The position numbers were made by a program, and so were the translations under genes. DNA of 64,000 bases from Erysipelothrix anatis (GTDB lineage: Bacteria > Bacillota_I > Bacilli_A > Erysipelotrichales > Erysipelotrichaceae), in NCBI RefSeq assembly GCF_009828745.1, contig NZ_WTSX01000012.1:1-64000 (forward strand), read 5' to 3'. Each line of letters starts with the position of its first letter. The stretch's first letter is position 1. Shown here piece after piece: positions 45,191-54,261 of the stretch. The notes under the pieces were generated by a model that was not told where the DNA came from, did not search any database, and saw only the letters and a program-made list of their open reading frames with translations.

Positions 45191-46513
45191 ATGATTAGAC
45201 TTTCAGATGAAATTCAAGACGTATTACAACACTTAGAACACCAAGGATACCAGGCTTATATTGTCGGGGGATTTGTTCGCGATGCCCTTGAAGGTCAACT
45301 GAGTACTGATCTCGATATTGCAACAGATGCCCGTCCAGAGCAGTTGTATCCATTATTCAAAACAATTGAAACGAACGTGAAAATGAACCAATATGGCATT
45401 AAATTTGAACGTGGCGCATACAATTTTGAGATTACCACCATGCGACGTGAGACTTATAATGATACGACACGTCACCCTGACGCCTTTGAATTCGTTACGA
45501 CGCCACTTGATGATGCCGTTCGCCGTGACTTCACAGTTAATGCTCTTTATTACAATCGTAGCAATGGCATTCTTGATTTTCATGGTGGCATGGCTGATTT
45601 AGCCTCAAGGCGCATACGAATGATTGGTGATCCCATTGTCCGCTTTCGAGAAGATCCCATTCGAATTTTACGTTTATTTCGATTCCAGGGTGAACATCAG
45701 TATCAGGTTGATGCTGCAACGTTTAATGCAGCCTACATGAATCGAGACCATTTAATGTCAGTTCAGGGTGTAAATTTACGTCATGAAATTACACGACTCT
45801 TATTAAGTGTTGGATGTTATCCAACGATGATTGCGAATCCATGGGTATTGGGAAAGGTATTTGCGCCCCTTGAAGCGACGATCCATTTTGACCAAAAGAA
45901 TCCCTACCACAATCGAGATCTCTTTAACCACACATTGACTGTCGTCGCAGGAACACCCCGAAAACTAGAAATCCGGTATGCGGCATTATTTCATGATATC
46001 GGTAAAGTAAACACGCAGACAATTGACAATCAAGGGATTGCACACTACCGTGGCCATGCCATTGAAAGCAAACACCTAGCACAACCCATCTTAGAGTCAT
46101 TGCAACTTCCCAAAAAGCAAATTAACTATATTCTTGATTTAATAACGTATCACAGCATGCATTTAGAAGTATCATTGAGTCAGATGCAACAATTAATTAG
46201 AGTTCATGGACTTGCATGGACCCAAGATCTAATTCGACTCAAGCACGCAGATAATTTAGCTAAATCGGATAAAGCAGCGTATCAGTTGGAGAAGACAGCG
46301 CAATTCGAACAACTCATTCAAACCATACAAGAAGAAAATTACCCGACACATGTCCGAGATTTAGCGTTGTCACCACTAGAAATTCAAGCGTTAGGAGTTG
46401 CGCTTTCGCAGACTCAAATTGTTCTAGAACGTCTTTTAGATGGCGTCATTAACCAAACCATCACAAATACAAAAGAAGCATTAACTGCATATATAATGGA
46501 GGAATTACAATGA
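45191..46513 (+). CDS. cca: CCA tRNA nucleotidyltransferase
   Basis: It adds or repairs the 3' CCA end of tRNAs. The class II nucleotidyltransferase head shows IVGGFVRDALEG and STDLDIATDA (catalytic Asp pair), followed by the RRDFTVNAL neck motif and an HD-like C-terminal region (ALFHDIGKVNT). The start at 45191 has GAGGTGG in front. An upstream in-frame extension of 31 codons overlaps the previous terminator and is rejected. 440 aa. Its stop overlaps the next gene (ATGA). Confidence 0.92.
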   Translation: MIRLSDEIQDVLQHLEHQGYQAYIVGGFVRDALEGQLSTDLDIATDARPEQLYPLFKTIETNVKMNQYGIKFERGAYNFEITTMRRETYNDTTRHPDAFEFVTTPLDDAVRRDFTVNALYYNRSNGILDFHGGMADLASRRIRMIGDPIVRFREDPIRILRLFRFQGEHQYQVDAATFNAAYMNRDHLMSVQGVNLRHEITRLLLSVGCYPTMIANPWVLGKVFAPLEATIHFDQKNPYHNRDLFNHTLTVVAGTPRKLEIRYAALFHDIGKVNTQTIDNQGIAHYRGHAIESKHLAQPILESLQLPKKQINYILDLITYHSMHLEVSLSQMQQLIRVHGLAWTQDLIRLKHADNLAKSDKAAYQLEKTAQFEQLIQTIQEENYPTHVRDLALSPLEIQALGVALSQTQIVLERLLDGVINQTITNTKEALTAYIMEELQ

Positions 46514-47211
46514 GCTATATAGAAATTCAAGATATTACAAAAGTATACAAAGTCGGTGACGTCGAAATCAGAGCATCTGATGGTGTGACATTTAATTTGG
46601 ACCAAGGAAAGTTTATTGTTGTCGTGGGACCTTCGGGTGCTGGTAAAACGACAGTCATGAATATTCTTGGAGGTATGGATCAACCGACATCGGGAACGGT
46701 TATCGTTGATGGAAAAACCATCACCGATCTTAATGATCGAGAAATGACCCAATACCGTCGTGATGATGTTGGTTTTGTCTTTCAATCATACAACTTGATT
46801 TCTAATCTCACAGCACTGGAAAACGTAGAACTTGCAACTCAAATTCGAAAAGAAGCGAAAAACCCCAAAGATGTATTAAAACAAGTAGGGCTGGAAGCTC
46901 GCTTAGATAACTTTCCAGCACAGTTAAGTGGTGGAGAGCAACAACGTGTTGCGATAGCACGGGCCATTGCCAAAAACCCAAAACTTTTATTGTGTGATGA
47001 GCCAACAGGTGCTTTAGATACTGAAACTGGGCAGCAAATCTTGCGTGTCCTTCGCGAATGTTCAGATATTTACGGTATGACCGTCGTCATCATTACGCAT
47101 AATCAGACAATTACAGAAGTCGCCGATCGTGTCATTGAAATTAAAAATGGCCGCGTAGTATCCGATCGTGAAAACATGTTTGTGAAAGATGTGGATGATA
47201 TCAAATGGTAA
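46510..47211 (+). CDS. MacB/LolD-type ABC transporter ATPase
   Basis: A 233-residue ATPase for the large FtsX-type permease encoded next. Walker [10 protein letters not shown], signature LSGGEQQR, Walker [13 protein letters not shown] and switch IITHNQ are intact. The opening [18 protein letters not shown] is typical of the MacB/BceA/LolD clade. ATGGAGGA at the end of cca is the ribosome site. The gene overlaps cca by 4 and the permease gene by 7 bases. Confidence 0.93.
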   Translation: MSYIEIQDITKVYKVGDVEIRASDGVTFNLDQGKFIVVVGPSGAGKTTVMNILGGMDQPTSGTVIVDGKTITDLNDREMTQYRRDDVGFVFQSYNLISNLTALENVELATQIRKEAKNPKDVLKQVGLEARLDNFPAQLSGGEQQRVAIARAIAKNPKLLLCDEPTGALDTETGQQILRVLRECSDIYGMTVVIITHNQTITEVADRVIEIKNGRVVSDRENMFVKDVDDIKW

Positions 47212-50200
47212 AAGATATACTGCGTGAAATTAAAGCCAAATGGTTTCAATTTATCGCAATTGTTACGATTACTGCATTGGGTGTTGGTTTCTTTGCTGGA
47301 ATTCGCGTTACAGGATACGACATGCGAACTACAGCAGACCGCTATATGGAAACAAGTGAGGCACTCGACTTTGAATACCGCAATACATTAGGAATTGACC
47401 AACAAATGTTAGATGAGCTGAGTACAATCGTTGATGGCACTGCGGTGGGAGTGTACGATACGGATGCATTTATCGGTATTTCTCAAGGAGACGCTGTCGT
47501 TCATGTTGTGGAACTAAATGATAGCACTGCGCGTGACTTAACACTTATTGAAGGACGTATGCCAACACAAAAAAATGAAGTTGTTGTCGATAGTATGTTT
47601 AAGGAACGCAGCAACTTCCAAATTGGCGGTAAAGTTCAACTTAAGAGTAATGATATCTTTGAGGCATCAGATCTGACGATTGTTGGCTATGTCCAGTCTA
47701 ATCTTTATATGAATCTTGAACGTGGGTCCACAACCATCGGTTCGGGAAATGTTTCAGGCTTTATTTATGCACAAGACTTGGATAAAAAGGTAGATGTCTT
47801 TACAAGCGCACGGTTTAATCTAAATCCTGAAGCAGATGTGAGTGTCCAACGACAAGCTGTTATTGATCAAGAGCAGTCATTAATTAAGAATCGATTTGAT
47901 CGCCTAAGTGCTCCGATCATTGAAGAACTTGAAGCAGCCCAAGAAACGTTAAATGCAGAAAACGAAACGGCTGTCACAGAAATTAATAAAGCAAAACAAG
48001 ACTTAGCCGCAGCGAAAGAAACTCTTGATGCAGCCTATATTGATTTAAACGCGGGATTAAACACTATGGCGCAAGGTCTTGGAACGCAAACTGTCACAGG
48101 ATCTCTTCAAGACAAGCTTGATGCTCTCGTACGAATTACTGATGGAAAAGTAAATATTGATGTAAAACAATTGACTGATGGAATTGCACAAATTGACGCA
48201 AATCTTAGCGTGATTGAAGCGACCGAAGCTGAATTAAACACGGGGATTGCCCAAGTTGAAACAAAGAAAGCAGATGCTATTGCATTGCTGGCGAATCCAA
48301 CTTTAACGGATGAGGAAAAAGCTGCTCTTGAAGCAAGCATTGTACAGTTTGATGCTAGCCTTGTGGAATTGAATAGTCAAAAATACCAACTGCTTGCCCA
48401 AAAGGCCGAAGCCATCGCAATGAAACAAGAATTAGAATCGAAACTTGCGGAAGCAAATGCAGGCATCGATTCACTTCGAAGTTCACAAGGAACACTTCAA
48501 GCAGGTATTACACAATATAATGCAGGAATGGCAACCTACGAACACGGTGTCCAATCCTTAGAAACGAAAACAACCGAAGTCGCAGCCGCAATCAATGATG
48601 CACAACGTAAAATCGATAATGGCTACACTGAACTTGAAAGTAAAAACAATGGAAAACAATTTGTACTTGAGCGTAAAGACGTCCTCATAGGGTACAATGA
48701 ATTTTATCAAGATAGTGACCGTATTGAAGCAATTGGTCAGGTTTTTCCACTGATATTCTTTGGTGTCGCAATTCTCGTCACTTTAAGTACCATCTCACGA
48801 ATGATTGATGAATCACGATCACAAATTGGCGTATATAAAGCCTTGGGTTATAGTTGGATTTACGCCTCAATGAAGTTTGTTGGTTTTGCATTCTTTAGTT
48901 GGTTCATTGGTTCGGTAATAGGGATTATTTTTGGCTTTTATCTTATTCCAACACTTATTTATGATGCATATCGAATTATGTATCAAACACCACCGCTTGT
49001 GCCAGAAATTGTCTGGTCGTATGCATGGCAACCGTTGCTCGTAAGTTTTATTTCGAGTGTCGGAATTGCATTTGTGAAAGCTGCGAAAGTAAGTCGTGAA
49101 GGTACTGCAAATCTCTTGCGTCCTCCAATGCCTAAGGCAGGAAATCGGATGCTTTTAGAACGAGTAACGCCAGTATGGAGTCGTCTAAGTTTCCTCTATA
49201 AAGTAAGCTTGCGGAATCTGTTTAGAAACAAAACACGGTTTATGATGACCCTGATTGGTATCGGTGGCTGTGCCGGATTACTAATCACTGGGATTGGAAT
49301 TCGCCATTCAATTTACTCAATCGTCGACAAACAGTTTGATACCATTAATAAATATGATGGCATGATTATGCACGATGGTGCGAGCGATTTTGGTGATGTT
49401 TCGTTTACTGCGACATTAGATGTCACATCTGAGTTTGTCGATGTAGCGGGTACAAATAGCCAATTATTTGTAGTTGAGGATTTTGAAAAATTACCAGAAT
49501 TTGTTTCGATGCAAACACGACGTAATCAAGAACCCATTCCTTTAAAGAATGATACTGTTGTAATCACTGAAAAATTAGCAATTCTTGAAGGGTTAAGTAT
49601 TGGGGATCCATTTACACTCCAACGAAATGATATTGACTACACCTTTACAGTGGGTGGAATCACAGAAAACTATGTTCTTCATTATGTTTACATGAGTGAC
49701 GAAACGTATGAGTCGGTAACAGGGAAGACCATTCATCCCAATTTAACACTCTTTAATACAGACGCCGATCATACAATGCTTTCGGAAAAAATTCTCGCCA
49801 ATGATAATGTCTATTCGGTGCAATATATGGATGTTATGCAAGAAACTTACCGAGAGTCCATGGGTAACTTTGATATCGTTGTGTATGTTATCGTTGGTGC
49901 TGCATTTGCCCTCGAGCTAATAGTTCTACTCAATCTTATTACTATGAATATGAGTGAGCGTAAAAAAGAACTGGCTACATTAAAAGTTCTAGGATTCTAT
50001 CCTAAAGAATTGTCAACTTATATCATGCGTGAGAATATTATCTTAACGTTTATAAGTGTAATGGGTGGAATCGTCTTTGGATTTATACTGCATCGCTATG
50101 TTGTTTTATCGGCAGAACTGGATGCAATTATGTTTAACCGTGAACTGCAGTGGTCTAGTATTATTATCGCGACACTCATCACATTCATTATCTCGGTTGT

Positions 50201-50273
50201 GACCAATCTTGTGATGTCACGTCGTGCCAATGATGTTAACATGAGCGAAGCGCTTAAGACCTTTGATAACTAA
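47205..50273 (+). CDS. large FtsX-type ABC permease with extracellular coiled coil
   Basis: A 1022-residue membrane protein. A first span (about 16-34) leads to a long outside region: a MacB_PCD-like part (about 45-230), then a helical stretch rich in Ala, Glu, Gln and Lys (about 235-465), probably a coiled coil. Three spans follow (about 508-620), and a second FtsX unit starts with a span near 680 and ends with three spans after 880. Such permeases transmit mechanical force rather than transport small substrates, for example in lipid or envelope-protein handling. The specific role is unknown. Confidence 0.87.
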   Translation: MVKDILREIKAKWFQFIAIVTITALGVGFFAGIRVTGYDMRTTADRYMETSEALDFEYRNTLGIDQQMLDELSTIVDGTAVGVYDTDAFIGISQGDAVVHVVELNDSTARDLTLIEGRMPTQKNEVVVDSMFKERSNFQIGGKVQLKSNDIFEASDLTIVGYVQSNLYMNLERGSTTIGSGNVSGFIYAQDLDKKVDVFTSARFNLNPEADVSVQRQAVIDQEQSLIKNRFDRLSAPIIEELEAAQETLNAENETAVTEINKAKQDLAAAKETLDAAYIDLNAGLNTMAQGLGTQTVTGSLQDKLDALVRITDGKVNIDVKQLTDGIAQIDANLSVIEATEAELNTGIAQVETKKADAIALLANPTLTDEEKAALEASIVQFDASLVELNSQKYQLLAQKAEAIAMKQELESKLAEANAGIDSLRSSQGTLQAGITQYNAGMATYEHGVQSLETKTTEVAAAINDAQRKIDNGYTELESKNNGKQFVLERKDVLIGYNEFYQDSDRIEAIGQVFPLIFFGVAILVTLSTISRMIDESRSQIGVYKALGYSWIYASMKFVGFAFFSWFIGSVIGIIFGFYLIPTLIYDAYRIMYQTPPLVPEIVWSYAWQPLLVSFISSVGIAFVKAAKVSREGTANLLRPPMPKAGNRMLLERVTPVWSRLSFLYKVSLRNLFRNKTRFMMTLIGIGGCAGLLITGIGIRHSIYSIVDKQFDTINKYDGMIMHDGASDFGDVSFTATLDVTSEFVDVAGTNSQLFVVEDFEKLPEFVSMQTRRNQEPIPLKNDTVVITEKLAILEGLSIGDPFTLQRNDIDYTFTVGGITENYVLHYVYMSDETYESVTGKTIHPNLTLFNTDADHTMLSEKILANDNVYSVQYMDVMQETYRESMGNFDIVVYVIVGAAFALELIVLLNLITMNMSERKKELATLKVLGFYPKELSTYIMRENIILTFISVMGGIVFGFILHRYVVLSAELDAIMFNRELQWSSIIIATLITFIISVVTNLVMSRRANDVNMSEALKTFDN

Positions 50274-50296
50274 AACTCCTTCGGGAGTTTTTTTAT
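50272..50296 (+). terminator. terminator of the cca-ABC operon
   Basis: Stem AAAACTCC with GGAGTTTT around a stable TTCG loop, followed by T residues. It overlaps the permease stop codon. Confidence 0.85.
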
Positions 50297-50327
50297 CGAG
50301 AAAGCGACTTGAATCAGACCAACTTAG

Positions 50328-50357
50328 TTGACAATAAAGACCCGATTTGTGTAAAAT
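50328..50357 (+). promoter_or_regulatory. promoter of the CBS-domain membrane protein unit
   Basis: TTGACA (50328-50333), an 18-nt spacer and TAAAAT (50352-50357), 32 nt before a small ORF. Confidence 0.6.
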
Positions 50358-50389
50358 TATGAGTAGAATATATTAATGGAGGATTGTTT

Positions 50390-50509
50390 GTGGAAAACAG
50401 TGACCAGGACAGTTGTAGTCCTACGTGTTTTATTTTAAATATAATAAATCATAAAATTGATGTGGAGAAGGCGTTCAGATCCTTTTTGTTTATAAAGGAG
50501 GAGGCATAA
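50390..50509 (+). CDS. 39-aa small ORF before the CBS-domain membrane protein
   Basis: A GTG start with GGAGG 7 nt upstream opens a 39-codon frame (start MENSDQDSCSPTCFILNIIN) that ends one base before the ATG of the next gene; its last codons contain that gene's ribosome site (AAGGAGGAGG). The placement after a good promoter, the good ribosome site and the exact abutment argue for translation and coupling. Two cysteines lie in the first third. I do not recognise it; a leader peptide or small partner are possible. Confidence 0.45.
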   Translation: MENSDQDSCSPTCFILNIINHKIDVEKAFRSFLFIKEEA

Positions 50510-50510
50510 T

Positions 50511-51833
50511 ATGGGTTTACAAATAGTAATGTTACTTGTATTGGTAATGCTTAATGCGTTCTTTGCAGGAAGCGAACTTGCGTTCGTATCGATTAACAAT
50601 AACAAACTTAAACAAATGAAAGAGGAAGGAAATAAGAAGGCGGCTACGGTTTTAGCTTTAAAAGAAAACCCAAACCAATTCTTATCAACCATCCAAATTG
50701 GTGTTTCACTTGCAAGTATTTTATCTGGGGCATTTGCGTCTGAAGCATTTGCGCAAGTCTTAACAGATTGGATTACAGCGAATGCGAACTTAACACCAGC
50801 CGTTGTTAAACCAGGGGCTATGATTGCAGTTACATTATTGACATCATATCTGATGCTTGTATTTGGAGAACTTGTTCCAAAACGAATTGCGATGACCAAT
50901 CCGCAAGGATTTGCATTTTTTGTAGTTTACCCAATTTCGATACTTTCAAAAATTACGAAACCAATCGTTAAGTTCTTGTCAATGTCGACCAACCTAATTT
51001 TACGTTTAGTTGGAATTGATCCACATGCTGCGGAAGAAGAAGTAACGGAAGAAGAAATCCGAATCATGGTTGACGCAGGAGAAATTGATCTCAATGAAAA
51101 AGAAATGATCAATAACATCTTTGAATTTGACAACCAAGAAGTGTCAGATATTATGACGCACCGTACAGATATAGTTGGTATCGATGCAACAAGTACTTTT
51201 GAAGAAATTATGAATCTCGTGGATGAAGAACGTTTTACGCGTTATCCAATCTACGACGATAGCATTGATAAAATCATTGGGATTATCCATTTGCGTGATT
51301 TACTTCGATACGTTAAAGAAGCAAACGGAAAACCGTTTGATATTAAAGAATTAATTCGCGAACCTTACTATGTTCCCGATTCAAAACGAATTGATGAACT
51401 CTTTAGAGAACTTCAAAATGTCAAAATGCATATGGCCATTGTTATCGATGAATACGGTGGAACGGCTGGAATTGTAACCATGGAAGACCTTATTGAGGAA
51501 ATCATGGGAAATATCATGGATGAGTATGATGACGAGGAAGGCAACGAAATTGTCGAAGTGCATGAAGGGGAATACCTTGTCGAAGGTCTTGTTGATCTTG
51601 AAGAACTTGAAGATGTATTGGATATTGGTTTACCGATTGATGACTACGATACACTTAGTGGGTTCCTTGTAAGTGAACTTGGCCGGATTCCAACTATGGA
51701 AGACGTTATCAATGATGAGTCTGATACTGTCTTTGGCGGCTATCGATTCTCTATTATCGAACTCGATGAGAAGGTTATCGCGAAAGTCCGCGTGACAAAA
51801 GAAAAGCAAGTCGAAGACGACTTGCAAGATTAA
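50511..51833 (+). CDS. CBS-domain membrane protein of the CNNM/CorB (DUF21, HlyC/CorC) family
   Basis: A 440-residue protein. The DUF21 membrane domain (about 1-180, with FFAGSELAFVSI and STIQIGVSLASILSGAFASE) precedes paired CBS domains (about 205-330, with MTHRTDIVGID and VIDEYGGTAGIVTMEDLIEEIMG) and a C-terminal CorC_HlyC domain (about 345-430). Relatives export or regulate magnesium or other divalent ions; the older label hemolysin is not informative. It is probably translationally coupled to the small ORF before it. Confidence 0.9.
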   Translation: MGLQIVMLLVLVMLNAFFAGSELAFVSINNNKLKQMKEEGNKKAATVLALKENPNQFLSTIQIGVSLASILSGAFASEAFAQVLTDWITANANLTPAVVKPGAMIAVTLLTSYLMLVFGELVPKRIAMTNPQGFAFFVVYPISILSKITKPIVKFLSMSTNLILRLVGIDPHAAEEEVTEEEIRIMVDAGEIDLNEKEMINNIFEFDNQEVSDIMTHRTDIVGIDATSTFEEIMNLVDEERFTRYPIYDDSIDKIIGIIHLRDLLRYVKEANGKPFDIKELIREPYYVPDSKRIDELFRELQNVKMHMAIVIDEYGGTAGIVTMEDLIEEIMGNIMDEYDDEEGNEIVEVHEGEYLVEGLVDLEELEDVLDIGLPIDDYDTLSGFLVSELGRIPTMEDVINDESDTVFGGYRFSIIELDEKVIAKVRVTKEKQVEDDLQD

Positions 51834-51834
51834 T

Positions 51835-52260
51835 CTAAATATAATACATTATGGCATCGCCGGACTCAGATTTTATGATTTCGGCGATGTCTTTTAATCG
51901 AATCGCTTCGAGGCGTTCACGAATTGACTGATCCAAAGGTGTATACAAATGTGTGCATAACACGCGATTGATAACATCATCATCTGTTGACGGTGGTGTT
52001 TTTTCAAAAAGTGAAGGTTCCAAAGCAAGTAAGATATTCAACATATTACAATTATTAGATTTTAAATAGTAACCACCTGCGGGACCTTTCACAGCGTCTA
52101 CAAGGTTGGCTTGTTTCAAACTCGAAAAGACTTGTTCAAGATAAATCTTAGAAATATTGAGGTGTTTTGCAATATTTACTAGAGTGGTAAGTTCTTGGTC
52201 GTTGATATGCATATAAGTTAAGGCTGCAATGCCATAACGTGTACGTGCGGATAATTTCAT
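51835..52260 (-). CDS. Rrf2-family regulator, CymR-like
   Basis: A winged-helix regulator of 141 aa (MKLSARTRYGIAALTYM, then LVNIAKHLNISKIYLEQVFSSL). The three-cysteine cluster motif of IscR is absent, so an iron-sulfur cluster is unlikely. It is divergent from cysK, the arrangement expected for a CymR-type repressor of cysteine metabolism, which in Bacillus acts with CysK itself. The start at 52260 has AAGGATGTGAT upstream. Direct targets are inference. Confidence 0.82.
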   Translation of the reverse strand: MKLSARTRYGIAALTYMHINDQELTTLVNIAKHLNISKIYLEQVFSSLKQANLVDAVKGPAGGYYLKSNNCNMLNILLALEPSLFEKTPPSTDDDVINRVLCTHLYTPLDQSIRERLEAIRLKDIAEIIKSESGDAIMYYI

Positions 52261-52396
52261 TTTTATCACATCCTTATTCACTATGTTATTCGTTTTGAAA
52301 ATTAATGTCAATCATTCTAACCATTTCAGTTTACGAACCGATAAACGGTATGGTATACTTAAAACATAGTTAACATATCGAAAAGGTGGGTTTAAA

Positions 52397-53326
52397 ATGA
52401 AAATCTATAAAAACATACGTGAATTAATTGGAAATACACCACTGATTGCACTAGAAAATATCTCTAAAACAGAAGGTGCAGTTGCTGATGTCTACGCTAA
52501 AGTTGAATACTTCAATCCGAGCGGAAGTGTGAAAGATCGCGCAGCGTTAGGGATGCTTACAAAAGCATTTGAAGAGGGTGCTATCGATAAAGACACCGTT
52601 ATTATCGAACCAACAAGTGGAAACACAGGTATTGGACTCGCATCAATCGGGGCATCTCTTGGAATGAAAGTAATCCTTACGATGCCTGAAACGATGAGTG
52701 TTGAACGCCGTAATCTTTTAAAGGCGTACGGTGCAGAAGTCGTATTAACTGAAGGTCCGCTTGGGATGAAAGGTGCGATTGCGAAGGCTGAAGAGCTCAA
52801 GGGGTCGTATGATAATGCATTTATCCCTTCACAATTTGAAAACTACTCCAATGCAGAAATGCATTATAAAACAACTGGACCAGAAATCTTTAATGATACC
52901 GACGGCACAGTTGACATTCTTGTCGCTGGAATTGGAACAGGTGGTACGATTACCGGAACTGGAAAATTCCTTAAAGAAAAGAATGCTGATATCCAAGTTG
53001 TTGCAGTAGAACCTGCAAGTTCAGCAGTATTAAGTGGTGAAAGTCCATCACCTCATAAAATTCAAGGAATCGGTGCTGGATTTGTGCCTGGAATTCTAGA
53101 TACAAAAATCTATGATTTAATATCCAAAGTTACTGATGATGAAGCAATTGCAATGGGACGCCGATTAGCACGCGAAGAAGGACTTCTCGTTGGGGTATCT
53201 TCAGGAGCGGCTGTTAGTGCTGCAATGAAACTTGCTATACTACCCGAAAACAAAGGAAAGACAATTGTAGTTGTTTTACCTGATACGGGTGAGCGCTACC
53301 TTTCAACACCAATGTTTGCAGAGTAA
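52397..53326 (+). CDS. cysK: cysteine synthase (O-acetylserine sulfhydrylase)
   Basis: A PLP enzyme making cysteine from O-acetylserine and sulfide. The PLP lysine is in NPSGSVKDRAA (about residue 42); PTSGNTGIGLA and GTGGTITGTGKFLK bind substrate and phosphate. 309 aa, full length. AAAGGTGG precedes the ATG, and a TGGTATACT extended -10 lies upstream. It is divergent from an Rrf2 regulator that probably controls it. Confidence 0.94.
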   Translation: MKIYKNIRELIGNTPLIALENISKTEGAVADVYAKVEYFNPSGSVKDRAALGMLTKAFEEGAIDKDTVIIEPTSGNTGIGLASIGASLGMKVILTMPETMSVERRNLLKAYGAEVVLTEGPLGMKGAIAKAEELKGSYDNAFIPSQFENYSNAEMHYKTTGPEIFNDTDGTVDILVAGIGTGGTITGTGKFLKEKNADIQVVAVEPASSAVLSGESPSPHKIQGIGAGFVPGILDTKIYDLISKVTDDEAIAMGRRLAREEGLLVGVSSGAAVSAAMKLAILPENKGKTIVVVLPDTGERYLSTPMFAE

Positions 53327-53350
53327 GAACTGTTATTAACAGTTCTTTTT
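53325..53350 (+). terminator. terminator of cysK
   Basis: A 10-bp stem AAGAACTGTT with AACAGTTCTT and a short ATT loop, followed by T residues; it overlaps the stop codon. Confidence 0.85.
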
Positions 53351-53380
53351 TGATATATTAGTAAAAGAAGAGGTGACCGA

Positions 53381-54001
53381 ATGAAAGATATGAAGAAACA
53401 ACCACGCTATCAACAAATTGCAATGGATATTGCTGCCCGGATTGCGCGTAATGATTTTGAAGAAGGGCAACGTATATCTGGACGTTCGGTACTATCGAGT
53501 GAATATGCAGTGTCTCCCGAAACAATTCGTAGAGCAATCAATCTACTTGAGGAAGAAAATGTCGTCGAAGTCGCACCAAATTACGGTGTCATTGTTGGTA
53601 CAAAGGTTCAGGCGCTTGCCTACTTAGATGGGAATGCATCGGTAAATGATGCGACGGCCTTAAAACATAAACTGACGTCTCTAATGGATAAACGTCATGA
53701 ACTTGATGTAGAAATCAACAATGTGATTCAAGAAATAATGGATATCTCCAGTCGTTTTGCATCGTCAGATCCCCTAAGACGATTTGAGTACAACATTGAT
53801 CCATCGTCCAAACTAGTTGGTAAGAGTATTCGCAGTTCGTCATTTTACCAAATTACGAATATGACAATCATTGCAATTAGCCGACAGGGAGAGATGATGT
53901 TGTCACCAGGTCCAGACGCAGTTTTTGAAGCACAAGATGTTCTTGTGGTTGTCGGACATATTCAAGATGTGATTAAGGTTGAAATGTTGGTACAAGGCTA
54001 G
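53381..54001 (+). CDS. GntR-type regulator with RCK_C (TrkA_C) domain, BusR-like
   Basis: A 206-residue transcription factor. The N-terminal GntR winged helix (about 8-75, SGRSVLSSEYAVSPETIRRAINLL) joins a helical linker (about 88-130) and a C-terminal RCK_C domain (about 135-206, DPSSKLVGKSI to FEAQDVLVVVG). This is the architecture of BusR, the cyclic-di-AMP-sensing repressor of compatible-solute uptake in streptococci and lactococci. No bus or potassium transporter gene adjoins, so the targets lie elsewhere. The c-di-AMP link is inferred from family. Confidence 0.85.
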   Translation: MKDMKKQPRYQQIAMDIAARIARNDFEEGQRISGRSVLSSEYAVSPETIRRAINLLEEENVVEVAPNYGVIVGTKVQALAYLDGNASVNDATALKHKLTSLMDKRHELDVEINNVIQEIMDISSRFASSDPLRRFEYNIDPSSKLVGKSIRSSSFYQITNMTIIAISRQGEMMLSPGPDAVFEAQDVLVVVGHIQDVIKVEMLVQG

Positions 54002-54017
54002 GCATAGCCTTTTTTTT
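53994..54017 (+). terminator. terminator of the BusR-like gene
   Basis: A 7-bp stem AAGGCTA with TAGCCTT (53994-54000 and 54005-54011), loop GGCA, and a run of T. It overlaps the stop codon. Confidence 0.82.
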
Positions 54018-54049
54018 GTGATAAAATCAAAGAGAAAATCGTACCAAAG

Positions 54050-54242
54050 ATATACTTATATTAAATTCTTCTTAAGAGAGAGATGGGTTGGTGAAACATC
54101 TTGTGGAATAAATAAAAGTGCTCCTTTGACAGATGGGTCGTGTACCCCGTAGTGTTTGCGTTAAAAACATTGAGGTGTATACGGCTAGTATAAATCAGGA
54201 TGGTACCGCGTGAAAACGTTCCTGTTGGGGATGTTTTTTTTA
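54050..54242 (+). ncRNA. T-box riboswitch of alaS
   Basis: A tRNA-sensing leader. Stem I has the AGAGAGAGATGGGTTGGTGA region (about 54075-54094), with a GCT (Ala) triplet at about 54120-54122 as the likely specifier. The highly conserved T-box, GGATGGTACCGCG, is at about 54198-54210, and a terminator hairpin (54215-54222 with 54228-54235) runs into eight T residues. Uncharged tRNA-Ala should favour the antiterminator and switch alaS on. Confidence 0.92.
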
Positions 54243-54261
54243 TATTCAGGAGGAAGAAACA

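Noticed and set aside
50435-50899. 154-codon open frame on the minus strand over the start of the CBS-domain gene
   Set aside because: It is antisense to a clear DUF21 gene and to a promoter-proximal small ORF, with no family resemblance and no ribosome site.
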